DNA of 64,000 bases from Pseudomonas frederiksbergensis (GCF_035751725.1 NZ_CP142104.1:3658001-3722000), one strand, 5' to 3'; positions 34,673-48,720 are shown, numbered from the stretch's first letter. The notes: a model not told the origin generated them from the letters alone. A program made the numbers and translations.

Positions 34673-35575
34673 TCACCCCACGATCAACTGGGTCCCGATA
34701 TCCTGATCCCTGAACGTATCGAACAACGCCTGGGCCGCCGCCGACAACTCGTAGCCCGGCTTGGTCAGCACGCCGATGGCCCGTTCGATCACCGGATCGC
34801 CGAGGGTGATGCAGCGGGCGCCCAGTTCGTGCATCTGGCCGACACACAAGGCCGGTACGGCGCTCACGCCGAGGCCGCTGGCAACCATTCGCCCGACGGT
34901 CGCCAGTTGATGACTCTCGAATTCCACCGGCAATTTCATGCCTCGCGCTTGCAGATGTTCCTCGAGCATCACCCGCACGGTAGAGGGCCGTTGCAGGGTG
35001 ATGAACGGCTGTTCCAGCAGGGTCTGCCATTGGACTTCGTCGCGCTGGGCCAGTGGCGAATCCAGGGGCACCACCGCCACAAAACGATCGAGGTACAACG
35101 GCGTGAACACCAATGACGAGCCCTGCATGGGCTCGAACGCCACGCCCAGTTCCACATGACGATCGCGGACCATTTCCAGCACCTGCTCGTTGATCACATC
35201 GTTGACCGTGACGTTGACATTCGGGAAGCGCGCGCGGAAGGTCTTGAGGATCGGCGGCAACAGGTTGCCGGCGAAAGATGGCATCGCGGCCAGCGTCACG
35301 CGGCCACGCTGCAAGGTGAAGCGCTGGCGCATTTCGTCTTCGGCGTTGTCCCAGTCGGCCACCAGCCGACGGGCCAGTGGAAGTAATGATTCGCCTTCGG
35401 GCGTCAACGCCACGTTGCGCGTGTTGCGGCTGAACAGGCGACCACCGAGCCCTTCTTCCAGGGCTTTGATCGTCAAGCTCAGGGCCGACTGGGAGAGATG
35501 CAGCCGCTCGCAGGCCACGGCGAAGCTAAGGCTCTGGGCCACGGCCAGGAACGCACGGATTTGCTTGAGGGTCAT
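34673..35575 (-). CDS. dhcR: LysR regulator of the CoA-transferase operon (DhcR-like)
   Basis: 300 residues. Helix-turn-helix at the start (TLKQIRAFLAVAQSLSFAVACERLHLSQSALSLTIKALEE), then a ligand-binding domain. It is divergent from the CoA-transferase/thiolase genes with 131 bases between. Gene order LysR, CoA-transferase A, B, acetyl-CoA acetyltransferase matches the P. aeruginosa dhcR-dhcA-dhcB-atoB region, where DhcR activates carnitine-derived dehydrocarnitine breakdown. The name rests on that synteny; regulation of acetoacetate use is the alternative. Confidence 0.75.
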   Translation of the reverse strand: MTLKQIRAFLAVAQSLSFAVACERLHLSQSALSLTIKALEEGLGGRLFSRNTRNVALTPEGESLLPLARRLVADWDNAEDEMRQRFTLQRGRVTLAAMPSFAGNLLPPILKTFRARFPNVNVTVNDVINEQVLEMVRDRHVELGVAFEPMQGSSLVFTPLYLDRFVAVVPLDSPLAQRDEVQWQTLLEQPFITLQRPSTVRVMLEEHLQARGMKLPVEFESHQLATVGRMVASGLGVSAVPALCVGQMHELGARCITLGDPVIERAIGVLTKPGYELSAAAQALFDTFRDQDIGTQLIVG

Positions 35576-35687
35576 GGTCGCTGCGCTCCAAGGGCAATTG
35601 TTGAGTTTTATCAATCAATCAAATCTAAAAATCAACTTAACAAATATATGACTTGGCGCAACACTGCATTTCATTGCGACCCCATTC

Positions 35688-35695
35688 AAGAATAA
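35688..35695 (+). promoter_or_regulatory. AANAANAA motif at the dhcA ribosome binding site
   Basis: AAGAATAA immediately precedes the AGAGGTG ribosome binding site. Candidate Hfq/Crc repression site. Confidence 0.45.
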
Positions 35696-35706
35696 AAGAG
35701 GTGTCT

Positions 35707-36405
35707 ATGGCAGGTTTCGACAAACGCGTGAATTCTTACGAAGAAGCGCTGGACGGCTTGAAGGACGGCATGACCATCATCGCCGGCGGCTTCGGTCTGT
35801 GCGGCATTCCGGAAAACCTGATCGCCGAGATCAAGCGCAAGGGCACCCGTGACCTGACCGTGGTCTCCAACAACTGCGGCGTAGACGGCTTCGGCCTCGG
35901 CGTGCTGCTGGTGGACCGCCAGATCCGCAAGGTGGTGGCTTCCTACGTGGGTGAAAACGCCCTCTTCGAACAGCAACTGCTGAGCGGCGAAATCGAAGTC
36001 GTGCTCACGCCCCAAGGCACCCTCGCGGAAAAGATGCGCGCGGGCGGCGCAGGCATCCCGGCCTTTTTCACCGCTACCGGCGTCGGTACCCCCGTGGCCG
36101 AAGGCAAGGAGGTGCGCGAATTCCATGGCCGCCAGTACCTGATGGAAGAATCCATTACCGGTGACTTCGCCATCGTCAAAGGCTGGAAAGCCGACCATTT
36201 CGGCAACGTGATCTATCGTCACACTGCCCAGAACTTCAACCCGCTGGCGGCCACCGCGGGCAAGATCACCGTGGTGGAAGTCGAAGAAATCGTCGAACCC
36301 GGCGAGCTGGACCCGGCACAGATCCATACCCCCGGCATCTACGTCGACCGGGTCATTTGCGGCACGTTCGAAAAGCGCATCGAACAGCGCACCGTCCGTA
36401 AGTGA
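35707..36405 (+). CDS. dhcA: 3-oxoacid CoA-transferase subunit A
   Basis: 232 residues, class I CoA-transferase alpha subunit with the [13 protein letters not shown] loop (27-39) and [13 protein letters not shown]. With subunit B it moves CoA from a donor to a 3-oxoacid such as acetoacetate or, for the Dhc type, dehydrocarnitine. The start at 35707 follows GAGGTG. Subunit B starts 35 bases after the stop. Naming follows gene order; atoD/scoA would be the acetoacetate names. Confidence 0.85.
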   Translation: MAGFDKRVNSYEEALDGLKDGMTIIAGGFGLCGIPENLIAEIKRKGTRDLTVVSNNCGVDGFGLGVLLVDRQIRKVVASYVGENALFEQQLLSGEIEVVLTPQGTLAEKMRAGGAGIPAFFTATGVGTPVAEGKEVREFHGRQYLMEESITGDFAIVKGWKADHFGNVIYRHTAQNFNPLAATAGKITVVEVEEIVEPGELDPAQIHTPGIYVDRVICGTFEKRIEQRTVRK

Positions 36406-36440
36406 TCCCCTGCCCCCGGCCCGAATGAAGGAATGACACC

Positions 36441-37106
36441 ATGGCACTTTCCCGCGAACAAATGGCTCAGCGCGTCGCCCGCGAAATGCAAGACGGCTAC
36501 TACGTGAACCTCGGTATCGGCATTCCGACCCTGGTTGCCAACTACATCCCCGAAGGCATGGAAGTCATGCTGCAATCGGAAAACGGCCTGCTCGGCATGG
36601 GCGCGTTTCCCACCGAAGCGGAAGTCGACGCCGACATGATCAATGCCGGCAAGCAGACGGTCACCGCGCGCATCGGCGCTTCGATCTTTTCCTCGGCCGA
36701 ATCCTTCGCCATGATCCGTGGCGGCCATATCGACCTGACGGTGCTCGGCGCGTTCGAAGTGGACGTCGAAGGCAACATCGCCTCGTGGATGATCCCCGGC
36801 AAGCTCGTCAAGGGCATGGGCGGCGCGATGGACCTGGTGGCGGGTGCCGAGAACATCATCGTCACCATGACCCATGCGTCCAAGGACGGCGAATCGAAAC
36901 TGCTGCCCCGTTGCAGCCTGCCGCTGACAGGCGCCGGCTGCATCAAGCGCGTGCTGACGGACCTGGCCTACCTGGAAATCCAGGACGGCGCCTTTATTCT
37001 CAAGGAACGTGCCCCCGGCGTCAGCGTCGAGGAAATCGTCGCCAAGACCGCCGGCAAACTGATCGTGCCGGACCACGTCCCTGAAATGCAGTTCGCTGCC
37101 CAGTGA
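36441..37106 (+). CDS. dhcB: 3-oxoacid CoA-transferase subunit B
   Basis: 221 residues, beta subunit with the catalytic glutamate in [12 protein letters not shown] (Glu47) that forms the CoA thioester, and the [10 protein letters not shown] loop near 23-32. It forms a heterodimer or tetramer with the preceding subunit. The thiolase begins 11 bases after the stop, so the three genes are one operon. Confidence 0.87.
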   Translation: MALSREQMAQRVAREMQDGYYVNLGIGIPTLVANYIPEGMEVMLQSENGLLGMGAFPTEAEVDADMINAGKQTVTARIGASIFSSAESFAMIRGGHIDLTVLGAFEVDVEGNIASWMIPGKLVKGMGGAMDLVAGAENIIVTMTHASKDGESKLLPRCSLPLTGAGCIKRVLTDLAYLEIQDGAFILKERAPGVSVEEIVAKTAGKLIVPDHVPEMQFAAQ

Positions 37107-37117
37107 GGAGAAATTCG

Positions 37118-38299
37118 ATGCAAGAAGTCGTGATTGTCGCCGCAACCCGCACCGCCATCGGCAGTTTCCAGGGTTCGCTGGCTTCCATTCCCGCGCCGGA
37201 GCTCGGTGCCGCGGTGATTCGTCGGCTGCTGGAACAGACCGGCCTGTCGGGCGAGCAAGTCGATGAGGTGATTCTCGGCCAGGTGCTGACCGCAGGCTCC
37301 GGGCAGAACCCGGCGCGCCAGGCGTCGATCCTCGCCGGCCTGCCCCACGCGGTGCCGGCGCTGACCTTGAACAAGGTCTGCGGCTCGGGCCTCAAGGCGT
37401 TGCACCTGGGCGCCCAGGCGATCCGCTGCGGCGATGCCGACGTGATCATTGCCGGCGGCATGGAAAACATGAGCCTGGCCCCCTACGTCTTGCCGGCCGC
37501 CCGTACCGGCCTGCGCATGGGCCACGCAAAAATGATCGACAGCATGATCACCGATGGCTTGTGGGATGCATTCAACGATTACCACATGGGCATTACCGCC
37601 GAGAACCTGGTGGACAAGTACGGTATCAGCCGCGAGGCGCAAGACGCCTTTGCCGCCGCGTCCCAGCAGAAAGCCGTCGCCGCCATCGAGGGCGGCCGCT
37701 TCGCCGATGAAATCACGCCGATCCTGATTCCCCAGCGCAAGGGCGACCCGGTGGCCTTCGCCACCGACGAACAGCCACGCGCCGGCACCACCGCCGAATC
37801 CCTGGGCAAGCTCAAGCCGGCGTTCAAGAAAGACGGCAGCGTCACGGCGGGTAACGCCTCGTCGCTGAACGATGGCGCCGCCGCCGTGATCCTGATGAGT
37901 GCGCAAAAAGCCAAGGCGCTGGGGTTGCCGGTTCTGGCGAAAATCAGTGCCTACGCCAATGCTGGCGTCGACCCGGCGATCATGGGCATCGGCCCGGTCT
38001 CGGCCACTCGCCGCTGCCTGGACAAGGCCGGCTGGTCGCTGGACCAATTGGACCTGATCGAAGCCAACGAAGCGTTTGCCGCCCAGTCCCTGGCCGTGGC
38101 CAAGGAACTGGAATGGGACATGGACAAGGTCAACGTCAACGGTGGCGCCATCGCCCTGGGCCACCCGATCGGTGCTTCGGGCTGCCGGGTGCTGGTGACG
38201 CTGCTGCATGAAATGATCAAGCGCGACGCCAAGAAGGGCCTCGCGACCCTGTGCATCGGCGGCGGCCAAGGCGTGGCCCTCGCATTGGAACGGGCGTAA
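37118..38299 (+). CDS. atoB: Acetyl-CoA acetyltransferase (thiolase)
   Basis: 393 residues, the normal length. Catalytic Cys88 ([11 protein letters not shown]), His349 (GHPIGASG) and Cys379 (CIGGGQG) are all present. It splits acetoacetyl-CoA to two acetyl-CoA, finishing the pathway started by the CoA-transferase. Start at 37118 with AGGAG upstream. A strong terminator follows at 38363, ending the operon. Confidence 0.93.
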   Translation: MQEVVIVAATRTAIGSFQGSLASIPAPELGAAVIRRLLEQTGLSGEQVDEVILGQVLTAGSGQNPARQASILAGLPHAVPALTLNKVCGSGLKALHLGAQAIRCGDADVIIAGGMENMSLAPYVLPAARTGLRMGHAKMIDSMITDGLWDAFNDYHMGITAENLVDKYGISREAQDAFAAASQQKAVAAIEGGRFADEITPILIPQRKGDPVAFATDEQPRAGTTAESLGKLKPAFKKDGSVTAGNASSLNDGAAAVILMSAQKAKALGLPVLAKISAYANAGVDPAIMGIGPVSATRRCLDKAGWSLDQLDLIEANEAFAAQSLAVAKELEWDMDKVNVNGGAIALGHPIGASGCRVLVTLLHEMIKRDAKKGLATLCIGGGQGVALALERA

Positions 38300-38362
38300 C
38301 CGACAACAGGCACGACGGTGGCGGCGCGGACCCACGATATTCGCGCAACCATCGGCACCACC

Positions 38363-38394
38363 ACCGGCGCGGCTTTGGTTGCGCCGGTTTTTTT
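38363..38394 (+). terminator. Rho-independent terminator of the dhcAB-atoB operon
   Basis: Stem ACCGGCGC/GCGCCGGT with a 10-base loop and seven Ts. Confidence 0.88.
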
Positions 38395-38478
38395 ATGCCT
38401 TGAGTTTGCTCCGTCAGCCTGAACAGCCAGATCCCCTGGCCAGAGTTTTTTTTAATGCCAAGGGCATTGGATAGTTCT

Positions 38479-39192
38479 TCAGCCCCCCGCACCAAAGCGG
38501 TCACGGCTGTTGGTCAGATGCAGCCACATCGCCGCGCGGGCGGCGTCGGGGTCCTGGCGCTTGATGGCGTTGAAAATCGCTTCGTGTTCCAGGTTGGCAA
38601 ACTGGGCGAGCCTGCCCAGGTCCGCCTGGCCACGTTCGGCCAAGTTCACCCGCGTACGTGGAATCATCGCGCTGCCCAGGTGCTGCATGATTTCGACAAA
38701 ACAGGTGTTATCCGTGGCTTCGGCGATCAACAGGTGGAAACGCCGGTCAGCCTCGACGCAACTGTCATTGCTGCTGAGCAACTGCTGATAGTCATCCAGG
38801 GCCTCGCGCATCTGTTGCAACTGTCGCTCGCTGCGACGCTGGGCGGCCAGTGCCGCCGCCTGGGCCTCCAGGCCAAGGCGCAACTCCAGGATTGCCCGGA
38901 CGCCCGCCGCGGTATCAACGTTGAGCCGCAACCCCGGCTCCCCGGTCTGCTCCAGCACAAAAGTGCCAATGCCATGACGGGTCTCAACCAGCCCCGAAGC
39001 CTGCAATTTGGAAATCGCCTCGCGCACCACCGTGCGGCTGACCCCGTGCTCGCGCACGATGGCGCCTTCGGACGGCAGTTTCTGCCCCGGCTTCAACTGC
39101 CCCAGCAAAATGCTCTGGCTCAACTTCGCCACCAGGTCATGGGCCAGGTTGTGGGTGCGCTTGCGCAGGGGCGCTTCTGTGTCTTGCTGCAT
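38479..39192 (-). CDS. FadR-subfamily GntR regulator of gudD
   Basis: 237 residues. The N-terminal winged helix of GntR proteins (LPSEGAIVREHGVSRTVVREAISKLQASGLVETRHGIGTFV) is followed by an FCD effector domain with His/Asp ligand-like residues (EADRRFHLLIAEA, LEHEAIFNAIKRQD). It is divergent from glucarate dehydratase, and the 343-base gap holds two perfect TTGT-N3-ACAA sites. Sugar-acid-responsive repressor is likely. The start at 39192 has AGGAAG upstream; the longer frame to 39288 would run into one of these sites. Confidence 0.88.
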   Translation of the reverse strand: MQQDTEAPLRKRTHNLAHDLVAKLSQSILLGQLKPGQKLPSEGAIVREHGVSRTVVREAISKLQASGLVETRHGIGTFVLEQTGEPGLRLNVDTAAGVRAILELRLGLEAQAAALAAQRRSERQLQQMREALDDYQQLLSSNDSCVEADRRFHLLIAEATDNTCFVEIMQHLGSAMIPRTRVNLAERGQADLGRLAQFANLEHEAIFNAIKRQDPDAARAAMWLHLTNSRDRFGAGG

Positions 39193-39270
39193 CGGGCGGG
39201 CTTCCTTGAAGACAGGCTTGTCGATCCTATCACTGGCGGCGTTGCAAGTACTCCTCGGAACACTCTCAAC

Positions 39271-39281
39271 TTGTATGACAA
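39271..39281. promoter_or_regulatory. GntR-type operator 1
   Basis: TTGTATGACAA, a perfect fit to the TNGTNNNACNA pattern of FadR-subfamily GntR regulators, 79 bases upstream of the regulator gene. Confidence 0.65.
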
Positions 39282-39439
39282 CACGCAAGATTGACCTTTA
39301 TCTAACGCTGAGCCTGGGCAAATATGGCAGGTCTTCCCAAACTCAGAAGCCCTGTAAAAACCCTTCGATAACGGCGAACAGCGCTATAAATAGGGCATAA
39401 AAAGCTTCAACAACCAATCCAATCGAACTCAAAAACAGC

Positions 39440-39450
39440 TTGTCAGACAA
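39440..39450. promoter_or_regulatory. GntR-type operator 2
   Basis: TTGTCAGACAA, perfect palindrome of the same pattern, 85 bases upstream of gudD. Confidence 0.7.
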
Positions 39451-39508
39451 AAAAATCGACTTGTATGATGTCTATCAACATCGACACCTGCCCAATACCG
39501 CGCATAAA

Positions 39509-39516
39509 AACAATAA
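39509..39516 (+). promoter_or_regulatory. AANAANAA motif upstream of gudD
   Basis: AACAATAA lies next to the AAGGA ribosome binding site of gudD; candidate Hfq/Crc site. Confidence 0.4.
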
Positions 39517-39535
39517 CTCAAGGATTCCATACACG

Positions 39536-40879
39536 ATGACTACGCCAGAAACCAGCAAAGCCCCGATCATCACCAGCATGCAAGTCGTCCCGGTGGCCGG
39601 CCACGACGGCATGCTGCTGAACCTCAGCGGTGCCCATGGTCCGTTCTTCACCCGCAACATCGTTATCCTCAAGGACAACGCTGGGCACACCGGCGTCGGC
39701 GAAGTGCCCGGCGGCGAGCGTATTCGCCAGACCCTGGAAGACGCTCGCTCGCTGGTGGTCGGCAGCCCCATCGGCACCTACCAGAAAATCCTCAACAGCG
39801 TGCGCCAGGCTTTCGCCGACCGGGATGCCGGCGGCCGAGGTCTGCAGACCTTCGACTTGCGCATCACCATCCACGCCGTCACCGGCCTCGAAGCTGCGTT
39901 GCTGGATCTGCTCGGGCAGCACCTGGATGTCCCGGTCGCGGCCCTGCTCGGCGAAGGCCAGCAGCGCGACGAAGTGAAGATGCTCGGCTATCTGTTCTAT
40001 GTTGGTGATCGCCAGCAGACCGACCTGCCCTACCGCAGCGAACCGGACGCCGATAATGACTGGTTCCGCGTCCGTCATGAAAAAGCCCTGGATGCCGACG
40101 CCGTGGTGCGCCTGGCCGAAGCGGCCCACGCGCATTACGGTTTCCAGGACTTCAAGCTCAAGGGTGGCGTGCTCAAGGGCGACGAGGAAATCGAAGCCGT
40201 GACGGCGCTGGCCGAGCGCTTTCCCCAGGCGCGAATCACCCTGGACCCCAACGGCGCCTGGTCACTCAAGGAAGCGATTCGCCTGTGCCGCGACCAGCAC
40301 AAAGTGCTGGCGTACGCCGAGGACCCTTGCGGCGCAGAGAATGGCTATTCGGGCCGTGAAGTGATGGCCGAGTTCCGCCGCGCCACCGGCCTCAAGACCG
40401 CCACCAACATGATTGCCACCGATTGGCGCGAGATGGGCCACGCCATCACGCTGCAATCCGTGGACATTCCCCTGGCCGACCCACATTTCTGGACCATGCA
40501 AGGTTCGGTGCGCGTGGCGCAGATGTGCAATGAATGGGGCCTGACCTGGGGCTCGCATTCCAACAACCACTTCGACATTTCCCTGGCGATGTTCACCCAC
40601 GTCGCGGCCGCCGCACCGGGGGACATCACCGCCATCGACACCCATTGGATCTGGCAGGACGGCCAACGGCTGACCAAGGCGCCGTTGCAAATCAAGGGAG
40701 GCTGCGTGCAGGTGCCGAAGAAACCGGGGCTGGGGATCGAGCTGGACATGGACCAGTTGGCCAAGGCTCACGAGCTGTACAAAGGCATGGGGCTCGGGGC
40801 GCGGGACGATTCGGTGGCGATGCAGTATCTGATCCCGGGCTGGACGTTCAACAACAAGCAGCCTTGCCTGGTTCGCTAG
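39536..40879 (+). CDS. gudD: Glucarate dehydratase
   Basis: 447 residues, enolase superfamily, close in length to E. coli GudD (446). It dehydrates D-glucarate to 5-keto-4-deoxy-glucarate. Signatures: the N-terminal capping domain ([20 protein letters not shown]), the FKLKGG lysine pair near 205, metal ligands around TLDPNGAW and [14 protein letters not shown], and the catalytic HSNNHFDIS near 340. The start at 39536 has AAGGA upstream; the frame is open to 39440, but that part carries an operator. No transporter or downstream enzyme is adjacent. Confidence 0.95.
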   Translation: MTTPETSKAPIITSMQVVPVAGHDGMLLNLSGAHGPFFTRNIVILKDNAGHTGVGEVPGGERIRQTLEDARSLVVGSPIGTYQKILNSVRQAFADRDAGGRGLQTFDLRITIHAVTGLEAALLDLLGQHLDVPVAALLGEGQQRDEVKMLGYLFYVGDRQQTDLPYRSEPDADNDWFRVRHEKALDADAVVRLAEAAHAHYGFQDFKLKGGVLKGDEEIEAVTALAERFPQARITLDPNGAWSLKEAIRLCRDQHKVLAYAEDPCGAENGYSGREVMAEFRRATGLKTATNMIATDWREMGHAITLQSVDIPLADPHFWTMQGSVRVAQMCNEWGLTWGSHSNNHFDISLAMFTHVAAAAPGDITAIDTHWIWQDGQRLTKAPLQIKGGCVQVPKKPGLGIELDMDQLAKAHELYKGMGLGARDDSVAMQYLIPGWTFNNKQPCLVR

Positions 40880-40899
40880 TATTCAGCAACTCGATTCTT

Positions 40900-40931
40900 C
40901 TGTGGCGAGGGGATTTATCCCCTCGCCACAG
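40900..40931. repeat. REP-like perfect palindrome between gudD and glgB
   Basis: CTGTGGCGAGGGGAT/ATCCCCTCGCCACAG, 2-base loop, between convergent genes. Confidence 0.75.
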
Positions 40932-40952
40932 TCATCTGCTGCTGTTTCGCTA

Positions 40953-43187
40953 TTAACCCTCCGGCCGCAAAATCAGCACCGCCAGCGGCGGCAGGTTCAG
41001 TTCCAACGACAGTGCCTGGCCATGGCTGGGGATCGCCTCGGTGGAGGCGCCGCCGCCGTTGCCATAGTTGGAGCCGGCGTAGGTGTCGGCATCGCTGTTG
41101 AGCAGTTCCACCCAACGACCGCCAAACGGCACGCCGACCCGATACGCCTCGCGCGGTACCGGTGTGAAGTTGGCGACCACCAACACCGGCCGACCGTCCT
41201 TGCTCCATCGCAACCACGCATAGACGCTGTTGAGCGCATCGTCGCCAATCAGCCATTGGAAGCCTTGGGGCGCATCGTCCTGGTCGTGCAGCGCCGGCTC
41301 TTCCCGATATAGACGGTTCAGGTCGCTGACCAGTTTCTGCACCCCCCGGTGCTCGGGATATTGCAGCAGGTACCAGTCCAGTTGCTGGTCATGGTTCCAC
41401 TCGCGCCATTGGCCGAATTCGCAGCCCATGAACAGCAGCTTCTTGCCCGGGTGGCCCCACATGAAACTGAGATAGGCCCGCAGGTTGGCGAATTTCTGCC
41501 AGCGATCTCCAGGCATCTTGTCGATCAGCGAGCGCTTGCCGTGGACCACTTCGTCGTGGGAAATCGGCAGCACGAAACGCTCGGACCAGGCGTACACCAG
41601 GCCAAAGCTCAACTCGTTATGGTGGTGGGCGCGGTACACCGGATCCTGCTGAATGTAATGCAGCGAGTCGTGCATCCAGCCCATGTTCCACTTGTAGGCG
41701 AAACCCAGGCCGCCCTGTTGCGTGCTCTGGCTGACGCCGGGCCAGGCGGTGGACTCTTCGGCAATGACCAGCGCGCCCGGGGTTTCCAGCGCGACCACAT
41801 CGTTGAGGTGTCGGAGGAAATCGATGGCTTCCAGGTTCTCCCGTCCGCCGTGGCGGTTTGGCACCCATTCACCGGCCTTGCGCGAATAGTCGCGATACAG
41901 CATCGAGGCCACGGCATCCACCCGCAGGCCGTCGACGTGAAAATGCTTGAGCCAGTGCAACGCCGACGCCAGCATGAAACCGTGGACCTCGGTGCGTCCG
42001 AGGTTATAGATCAGCGTGTCCCAATCCTGGTGGAAACCTTCCAGCGGGTTACCGTATTCGTACAGCGCGGTGCCGTCGAACTGGGCCAGGCCATGGGTGT
42101 CGGTCGGAAAGTGCGCGGGCACCCAGTCCAGGATCACGCCGATGTCGGCCTTATGGCAGGCGTTGACGAAGGCGGCGAAATCATCGGGCGAACCGAACCG
42201 CGCCGTCGGGGCAAATTGCGACAACGGTTGATAGCCCCACGAACCACCGAACGGGTGTTCCATGATCGGCATCAGCTCGATGTGCGTAAAGCCAAGATCC
42301 TTGACGTAGGGAATCAACCGCTCAGCCAGTTCATGCCAGTTGTATTGGCGGGAGACTTCGCCCGCCTCGTCGATCTCGCACTGCCAGGATCCGGCGTGCA
42401 GCTCGTAGATCGACAGCGGCGCGCCCGGTAGCTGGCGTTCACGGCGGCTCTGCATCCACTCGTCGTCATGCCATTCGATGTTCAGTGGCGAAGCGACCTT
42501 GGACGCCGTGTCAGGCGGCAACTGCGTGGCCAAGGCCACCGGGTCGGCCTTGAGCGGCAGGATGCCGTGGGCACCGAGGATCTCATACTTGTACCCTTCG
42601 CCCGGCCCGAGCCTGGGGATGAATATTTCCCACACGCCGGACGGATAACGGATGCGCATCGGATGCCGGCGTCCGTCCCAGACGTTGAAGTCACCTACCA
42701 CCGAAACCCGGCGTGCGTTCGGCGCCCAGACGGCGAAGCGCACGCCATCGACGCCGTCCACCGTTTTCAGTTGCGCACCGAGGCAGGCACTGAGGTCGCG
42801 ATGGTTACCTTCGGCAAACAGGTAGAGATCCATTTCCCCCAGCAGCGGGCCGAAGCTGTACGGATCCTCTGCGACCTGCTCGCCGCCGGCCCAACGGGTG
42901 CGCAACAGGTATAGCTGGGCACGGTCGAAATGGCCGACGAACAAACCCGGGGTCTCGGTGATCTGCAACTCGCCCAGCTCTTCCCCGCCGTCACGGGCGA
43001 GCACATGCACGCTCAACGCACCGGGCAGGTAGGCCCGGATGAATTGCCCACCGGCCCCATCGCCATGAGGGCCCAGGATCGAAAACGGGTCGTGGTGTTC
43101 GGCGCGCACCAGCGCGTCGATGTCGTGGGGGGCCGGCAGCAATGACTCTTTGGCCTGCCCCTGTGATTCCTTGTTCGAGACGCTCAT
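40953..43187 (-). CDS. glgB: 1,4-alpha-glucan branching enzyme
   Basis: 744 residues, GH13. N-terminal carbohydrate-binding domains (~1-120 and ~120-230) precede the catalytic barrel with the nucleophile in [15 protein letters not shown] and the acid in [13 protein letters not shown], then a beta C-terminal domain. It makes alpha-1,6 branches in glucan. Start at 43187 with GGAGAG upstream. It lies 11 bases from the treS stop, as the last gene of glgE-treS-glgB, where it branches the linear glucan made by GlgE. Confidence 0.96.
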   Translation of the reverse strand: MSVSNKESQGQAKESLLPAPHDIDALVRAEHHDPFSILGPHGDGAGGQFIRAYLPGALSVHVLARDGGEELGELQITETPGLFVGHFDRAQLYLLRTRWAGGEQVAEDPYSFGPLLGEMDLYLFAEGNHRDLSACLGAQLKTVDGVDGVRFAVWAPNARRVSVVGDFNVWDGRRHPMRIRYPSGVWEIFIPRLGPGEGYKYEILGAHGILPLKADPVALATQLPPDTASKVASPLNIEWHDDEWMQSRRERQLPGAPLSIYELHAGSWQCEIDEAGEVSRQYNWHELAERLIPYVKDLGFTHIELMPIMEHPFGGSWGYQPLSQFAPTARFGSPDDFAAFVNACHKADIGVILDWVPAHFPTDTHGLAQFDGTALYEYGNPLEGFHQDWDTLIYNLGRTEVHGFMLASALHWLKHFHVDGLRVDAVASMLYRDYSRKAGEWVPNRHGGRENLEAIDFLRHLNDVVALETPGALVIAEESTAWPGVSQSTQQGGLGFAYKWNMGWMHDSLHYIQQDPVYRAHHHNELSFGLVYAWSERFVLPISHDEVVHGKRSLIDKMPGDRWQKFANLRAYLSFMWGHPGKKLLFMGCEFGQWREWNHDQQLDWYLLQYPEHRGVQKLVSDLNRLYREEPALHDQDDAPQGFQWLIGDDALNSVYAWLRWSKDGRPVLVVANFTPVPREAYRVGVPFGGRWVELLNSDADTYAGSNYGNGGGASTEAIPSHGQALSLELNLPPLAVLILRPEG

Positions 43188-43198
43188 GATTCTCTCCA

Positions 43199-46543
<3,345 letters not shown>

Positions 46544-46609
46544 TTGCAACTCCTGCTGATTCTATAAAGCCGCGGGTTACAGGCTTGTTCTTTGGTATTA
46601 CGCAGTGTT

Positions 46610-46706
46610 TTGTGGCGAGGGGATTTAATCCCCGCTGGGCTGCGAAGCAGCCCCCTGAAATCACGACTGCTGCGCAGCCGAGCGGGAGCAAGCTCCCTCG
46701 CCACAA
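46610..46706. repeat. Compound 97-bp REP element inside the glgE-treS gap
   Basis: Outer arms TTGTGGCGAGGG/CCCTCGCCACAA enclose further stems (GGCTGC/GCAGCC, TGCTGCGCAGC, GGGAGC/GCTCCC). It lies between two same-direction genes of one pathway and could tune treS expression. Confidence 0.7.
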
Positions 46707-46722
46707 GGGCCGGTCCTGCGCC

Positions 46723-48720
46723 TTATGTCACGCTGATCCGCCAGATCCCGAACGGCTGGTACGCCGGGTCGATGCGCATGAACTGGTACTTGCCATACCA
46801 GGTCCAGCGGTGGCCGTTCATCAAATCCTCGCCTTGGGTCTGGGCGTCGTCCGGCAGGCCCATCTCCCACAGCGGCAATTCGAAATTGGCTTCCTGTGGG
46901 TTATGCGGATCGAGGCTCACCGCCACCAGGATGAAATTGCTGCCGTCCGGCGTGCGCTTGCCGAAGTACAGGATGTTGTCGTTCCAGGCGTTGTAGATCT
47001 TCAGGCCCAGATGCGTATGCAGCGCCGGGTTCTGGCGGCGGATACGGTTGAGCTGGGCGATCTCGGCGATGATGTTGCCCGGCGCAGTGAAGTCCCGAGG
47101 GCGGATTTCGTATTTCTCCGAATCGAGGTATTCCTCCTTCCCCGGCACTGGCGCCGATTCACACAACTCGAAGCCGGAATACATGCCCCACAGGCCCGAG
47201 CCCATGGTCGCCAGCGCCGCACGAATGAGGAAGCCCGGGCGTCCCGAGTGATGGAGGAACGCCGGGTTGATGTCCGGCGTGTTGACGAAAAAATTCGGCC
47301 GGTAGCATTCGCGCCAGGGCGATTCGTTGAGTTCGGTGATGTACGCCGCCAGCTCGGCCTTGGTGTTGCGCCAGGTGAAATACGTGTAGCTCTGGGAATA
47401 ACCGACCTTGCCCAGGCGCGCCATCATCGCCGGCGTGGTGAAGGCCTCTGCGAGGAAGATCACCTCAGGGTGCTGCGCACGAACATCGGCAATCAACCAC
47501 TGCCAGAACGGCAACGGCTTGGTGTGGGGGTTGTCGACCCGGAAGATCTTCACCCCCTCGTTGACCCAGCCGACAACGACGTCGCGCAGTTCCAGCCACA
47601 GGCTGGGGATCGCATCGGCGGCGTAGAAATCGACGTTGACGATGTCCTGGTATTTCTTCGGCGGGTTCTCCGCGTATTTGATCGTACCGTCCGGCCGCCA
47701 ACTGAACCAACCCGGATGCTGCTTGAGCCAAGGGTGGTCCTGGGAACATTGGATGGCGAAATCGAGGGCGATCTCCAGGCCGTGGTCGGCGGCAGCGGCC
47801 ACCAGGCGACGGAAATCATCCCGAGTGCCCAATTGAGGATGGATCGCCTCGTGGCCGCCCTCCTCGCTGCCGATGGCATAAGGGCTGCCCGGATCGTCTG
47901 GACCGGCGGTCAGGGAATTGTTCGGGCCTTTGCGGAAGCTGCGGCCAATCGGATGGATCGGCGGAAAGTACAGCACGTCGAAACCCATGTCCTGAATCAC
48001 CGGCAGGCGCGAGTGCACGTCGTTGAAGGTGCCATGGCGATTGGGATCATCGGTGATCGAGCGGGGGAACAGTTCGTACCAGCTGGCGAACTCGGCCCGC
48101 TCGCGCTCGACGTCCAACGGATACTCTGGGCTGATGCTCAGGTAGGGCCGATGGTCGGCCAAGGACATCAAGTCGGCGCTGCGCGGCGTGAGGAACAACG
48201 CCACTTGCTCCTCCGGCAACAAGCCTGAGAGTTCGTGATGCAACGCCGCCAGTTGTTCGCTCAACTCGCCGTCGCTACGCTCGGCGGCGTGTTGCACGTG
48301 GTTGCGGCCTTCCTGCAACTCCAGGCTGATGGGCACCCCGGCGGCGTATTTCTTTTCCAACTCGTAGCGGAAGCTGGCGAACTGGTCGAACCACGCCTCG
48401 ATACAGAACACGTAGCGGCCGACAGCCGGTACCGTGAACTGACCGCGCCAGCCATTGTTGCCCAGCTCGGTCATGACCTCGCTGTTCCAGATTTCGTCCT
48501 CCAGCGCCCGCCAGCGGATTCGCACGGCCAATTTGTCATGGCCATCGGCGAACACCTTGCTGGTCACCGTCACGTCCTGCCCGGCGAGTGCCTTGGCGGC
48601 AAACTGCCCGCCATCGATCACCGGCATGGTGTCTTCTATTGCAATACGCGGCAACAACAAGGCCTGGGACAACGGCAAATGCGGGTTGTAATCCAAGTCG
48701 GTCGGCTGTTCGGCAGTCAT
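46723..48720 (-). CDS. glgE: GlgE alpha-1,4-glucan:maltose-1-phosphate maltosyltransferase
   Basis: 665 residues, GH13_3. The nucleophile is Asp396 (KIFRVDNPHTKP) and the acid Glu425 (FLAEAFTTP), at nearly the same positions as in the characterised actinobacterial enzyme. The N-terminal domain (WRGQFTVPAVGRYVFCIEAW) is immunoglobulin-like. It adds maltosyl units to alpha-1,4-glucan, so it completes the trehalose-to-glucan route with TreS-maltokinase and GlgB. AAAGGAGCGATG precedes the start. First gene of the unit. Confidence 0.96.
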   Translation of the reverse strand: MTAEQPTDLDYNPHLPLSQALLLPRIAIEDTMPVIDGGQFAAKALAGQDVTVTSKVFADGHDKLAVRIRWRALEDEIWNSEVMTELGNNGWRGQFTVPAVGRYVFCIEAWFDQFASFRYELEKKYAAGVPISLELQEGRNHVQHAAERSDGELSEQLAALHHELSGLLPEEQVALFLTPRSADLMSLADHRPYLSISPEYPLDVERERAEFASWYELFPRSITDDPNRHGTFNDVHSRLPVIQDMGFDVLYFPPIHPIGRSFRKGPNNSLTAGPDDPGSPYAIGSEEGGHEAIHPQLGTRDDFRRLVAAAADHGLEIALDFAIQCSQDHPWLKQHPGWFSWRPDGTIKYAENPPKKYQDIVNVDFYAADAIPSLWLELRDVVVGWVNEGVKIFRVDNPHTKPLPFWQWLIADVRAQHPEVIFLAEAFTTPAMMARLGKVGYSQSYTYFTWRNTKAELAAYITELNESPWRECYRPNFFVNTPDINPAFLHHSGRPGFLIRAALATMGSGLWGMYSGFELCESAPVPGKEEYLDSEKYEIRPRDFTAPGNIIAEIAQLNRIRRQNPALHTHLGLKIYNAWNDNILYFGKRTPDGSNFILVAVSLDPHNPQEANFELPLWEMGLPDDAQTQGEDLMNGHRWTWYGKYQFMRIDPAYQPFGIWRISVT

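Larger units (their letters stand above)
39193..39535. other. Divergent control region between the GntR gene and gudD
   Basis: 343 bases without a gene. It contains two TTGT-N3-ACAA sites (39271-39281 and 39440-39450), a weaker third near 39461-39471, AT-rich promoter-like sequence, and an AANAANAA motif near the gudD start. Confidence 0.75.
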
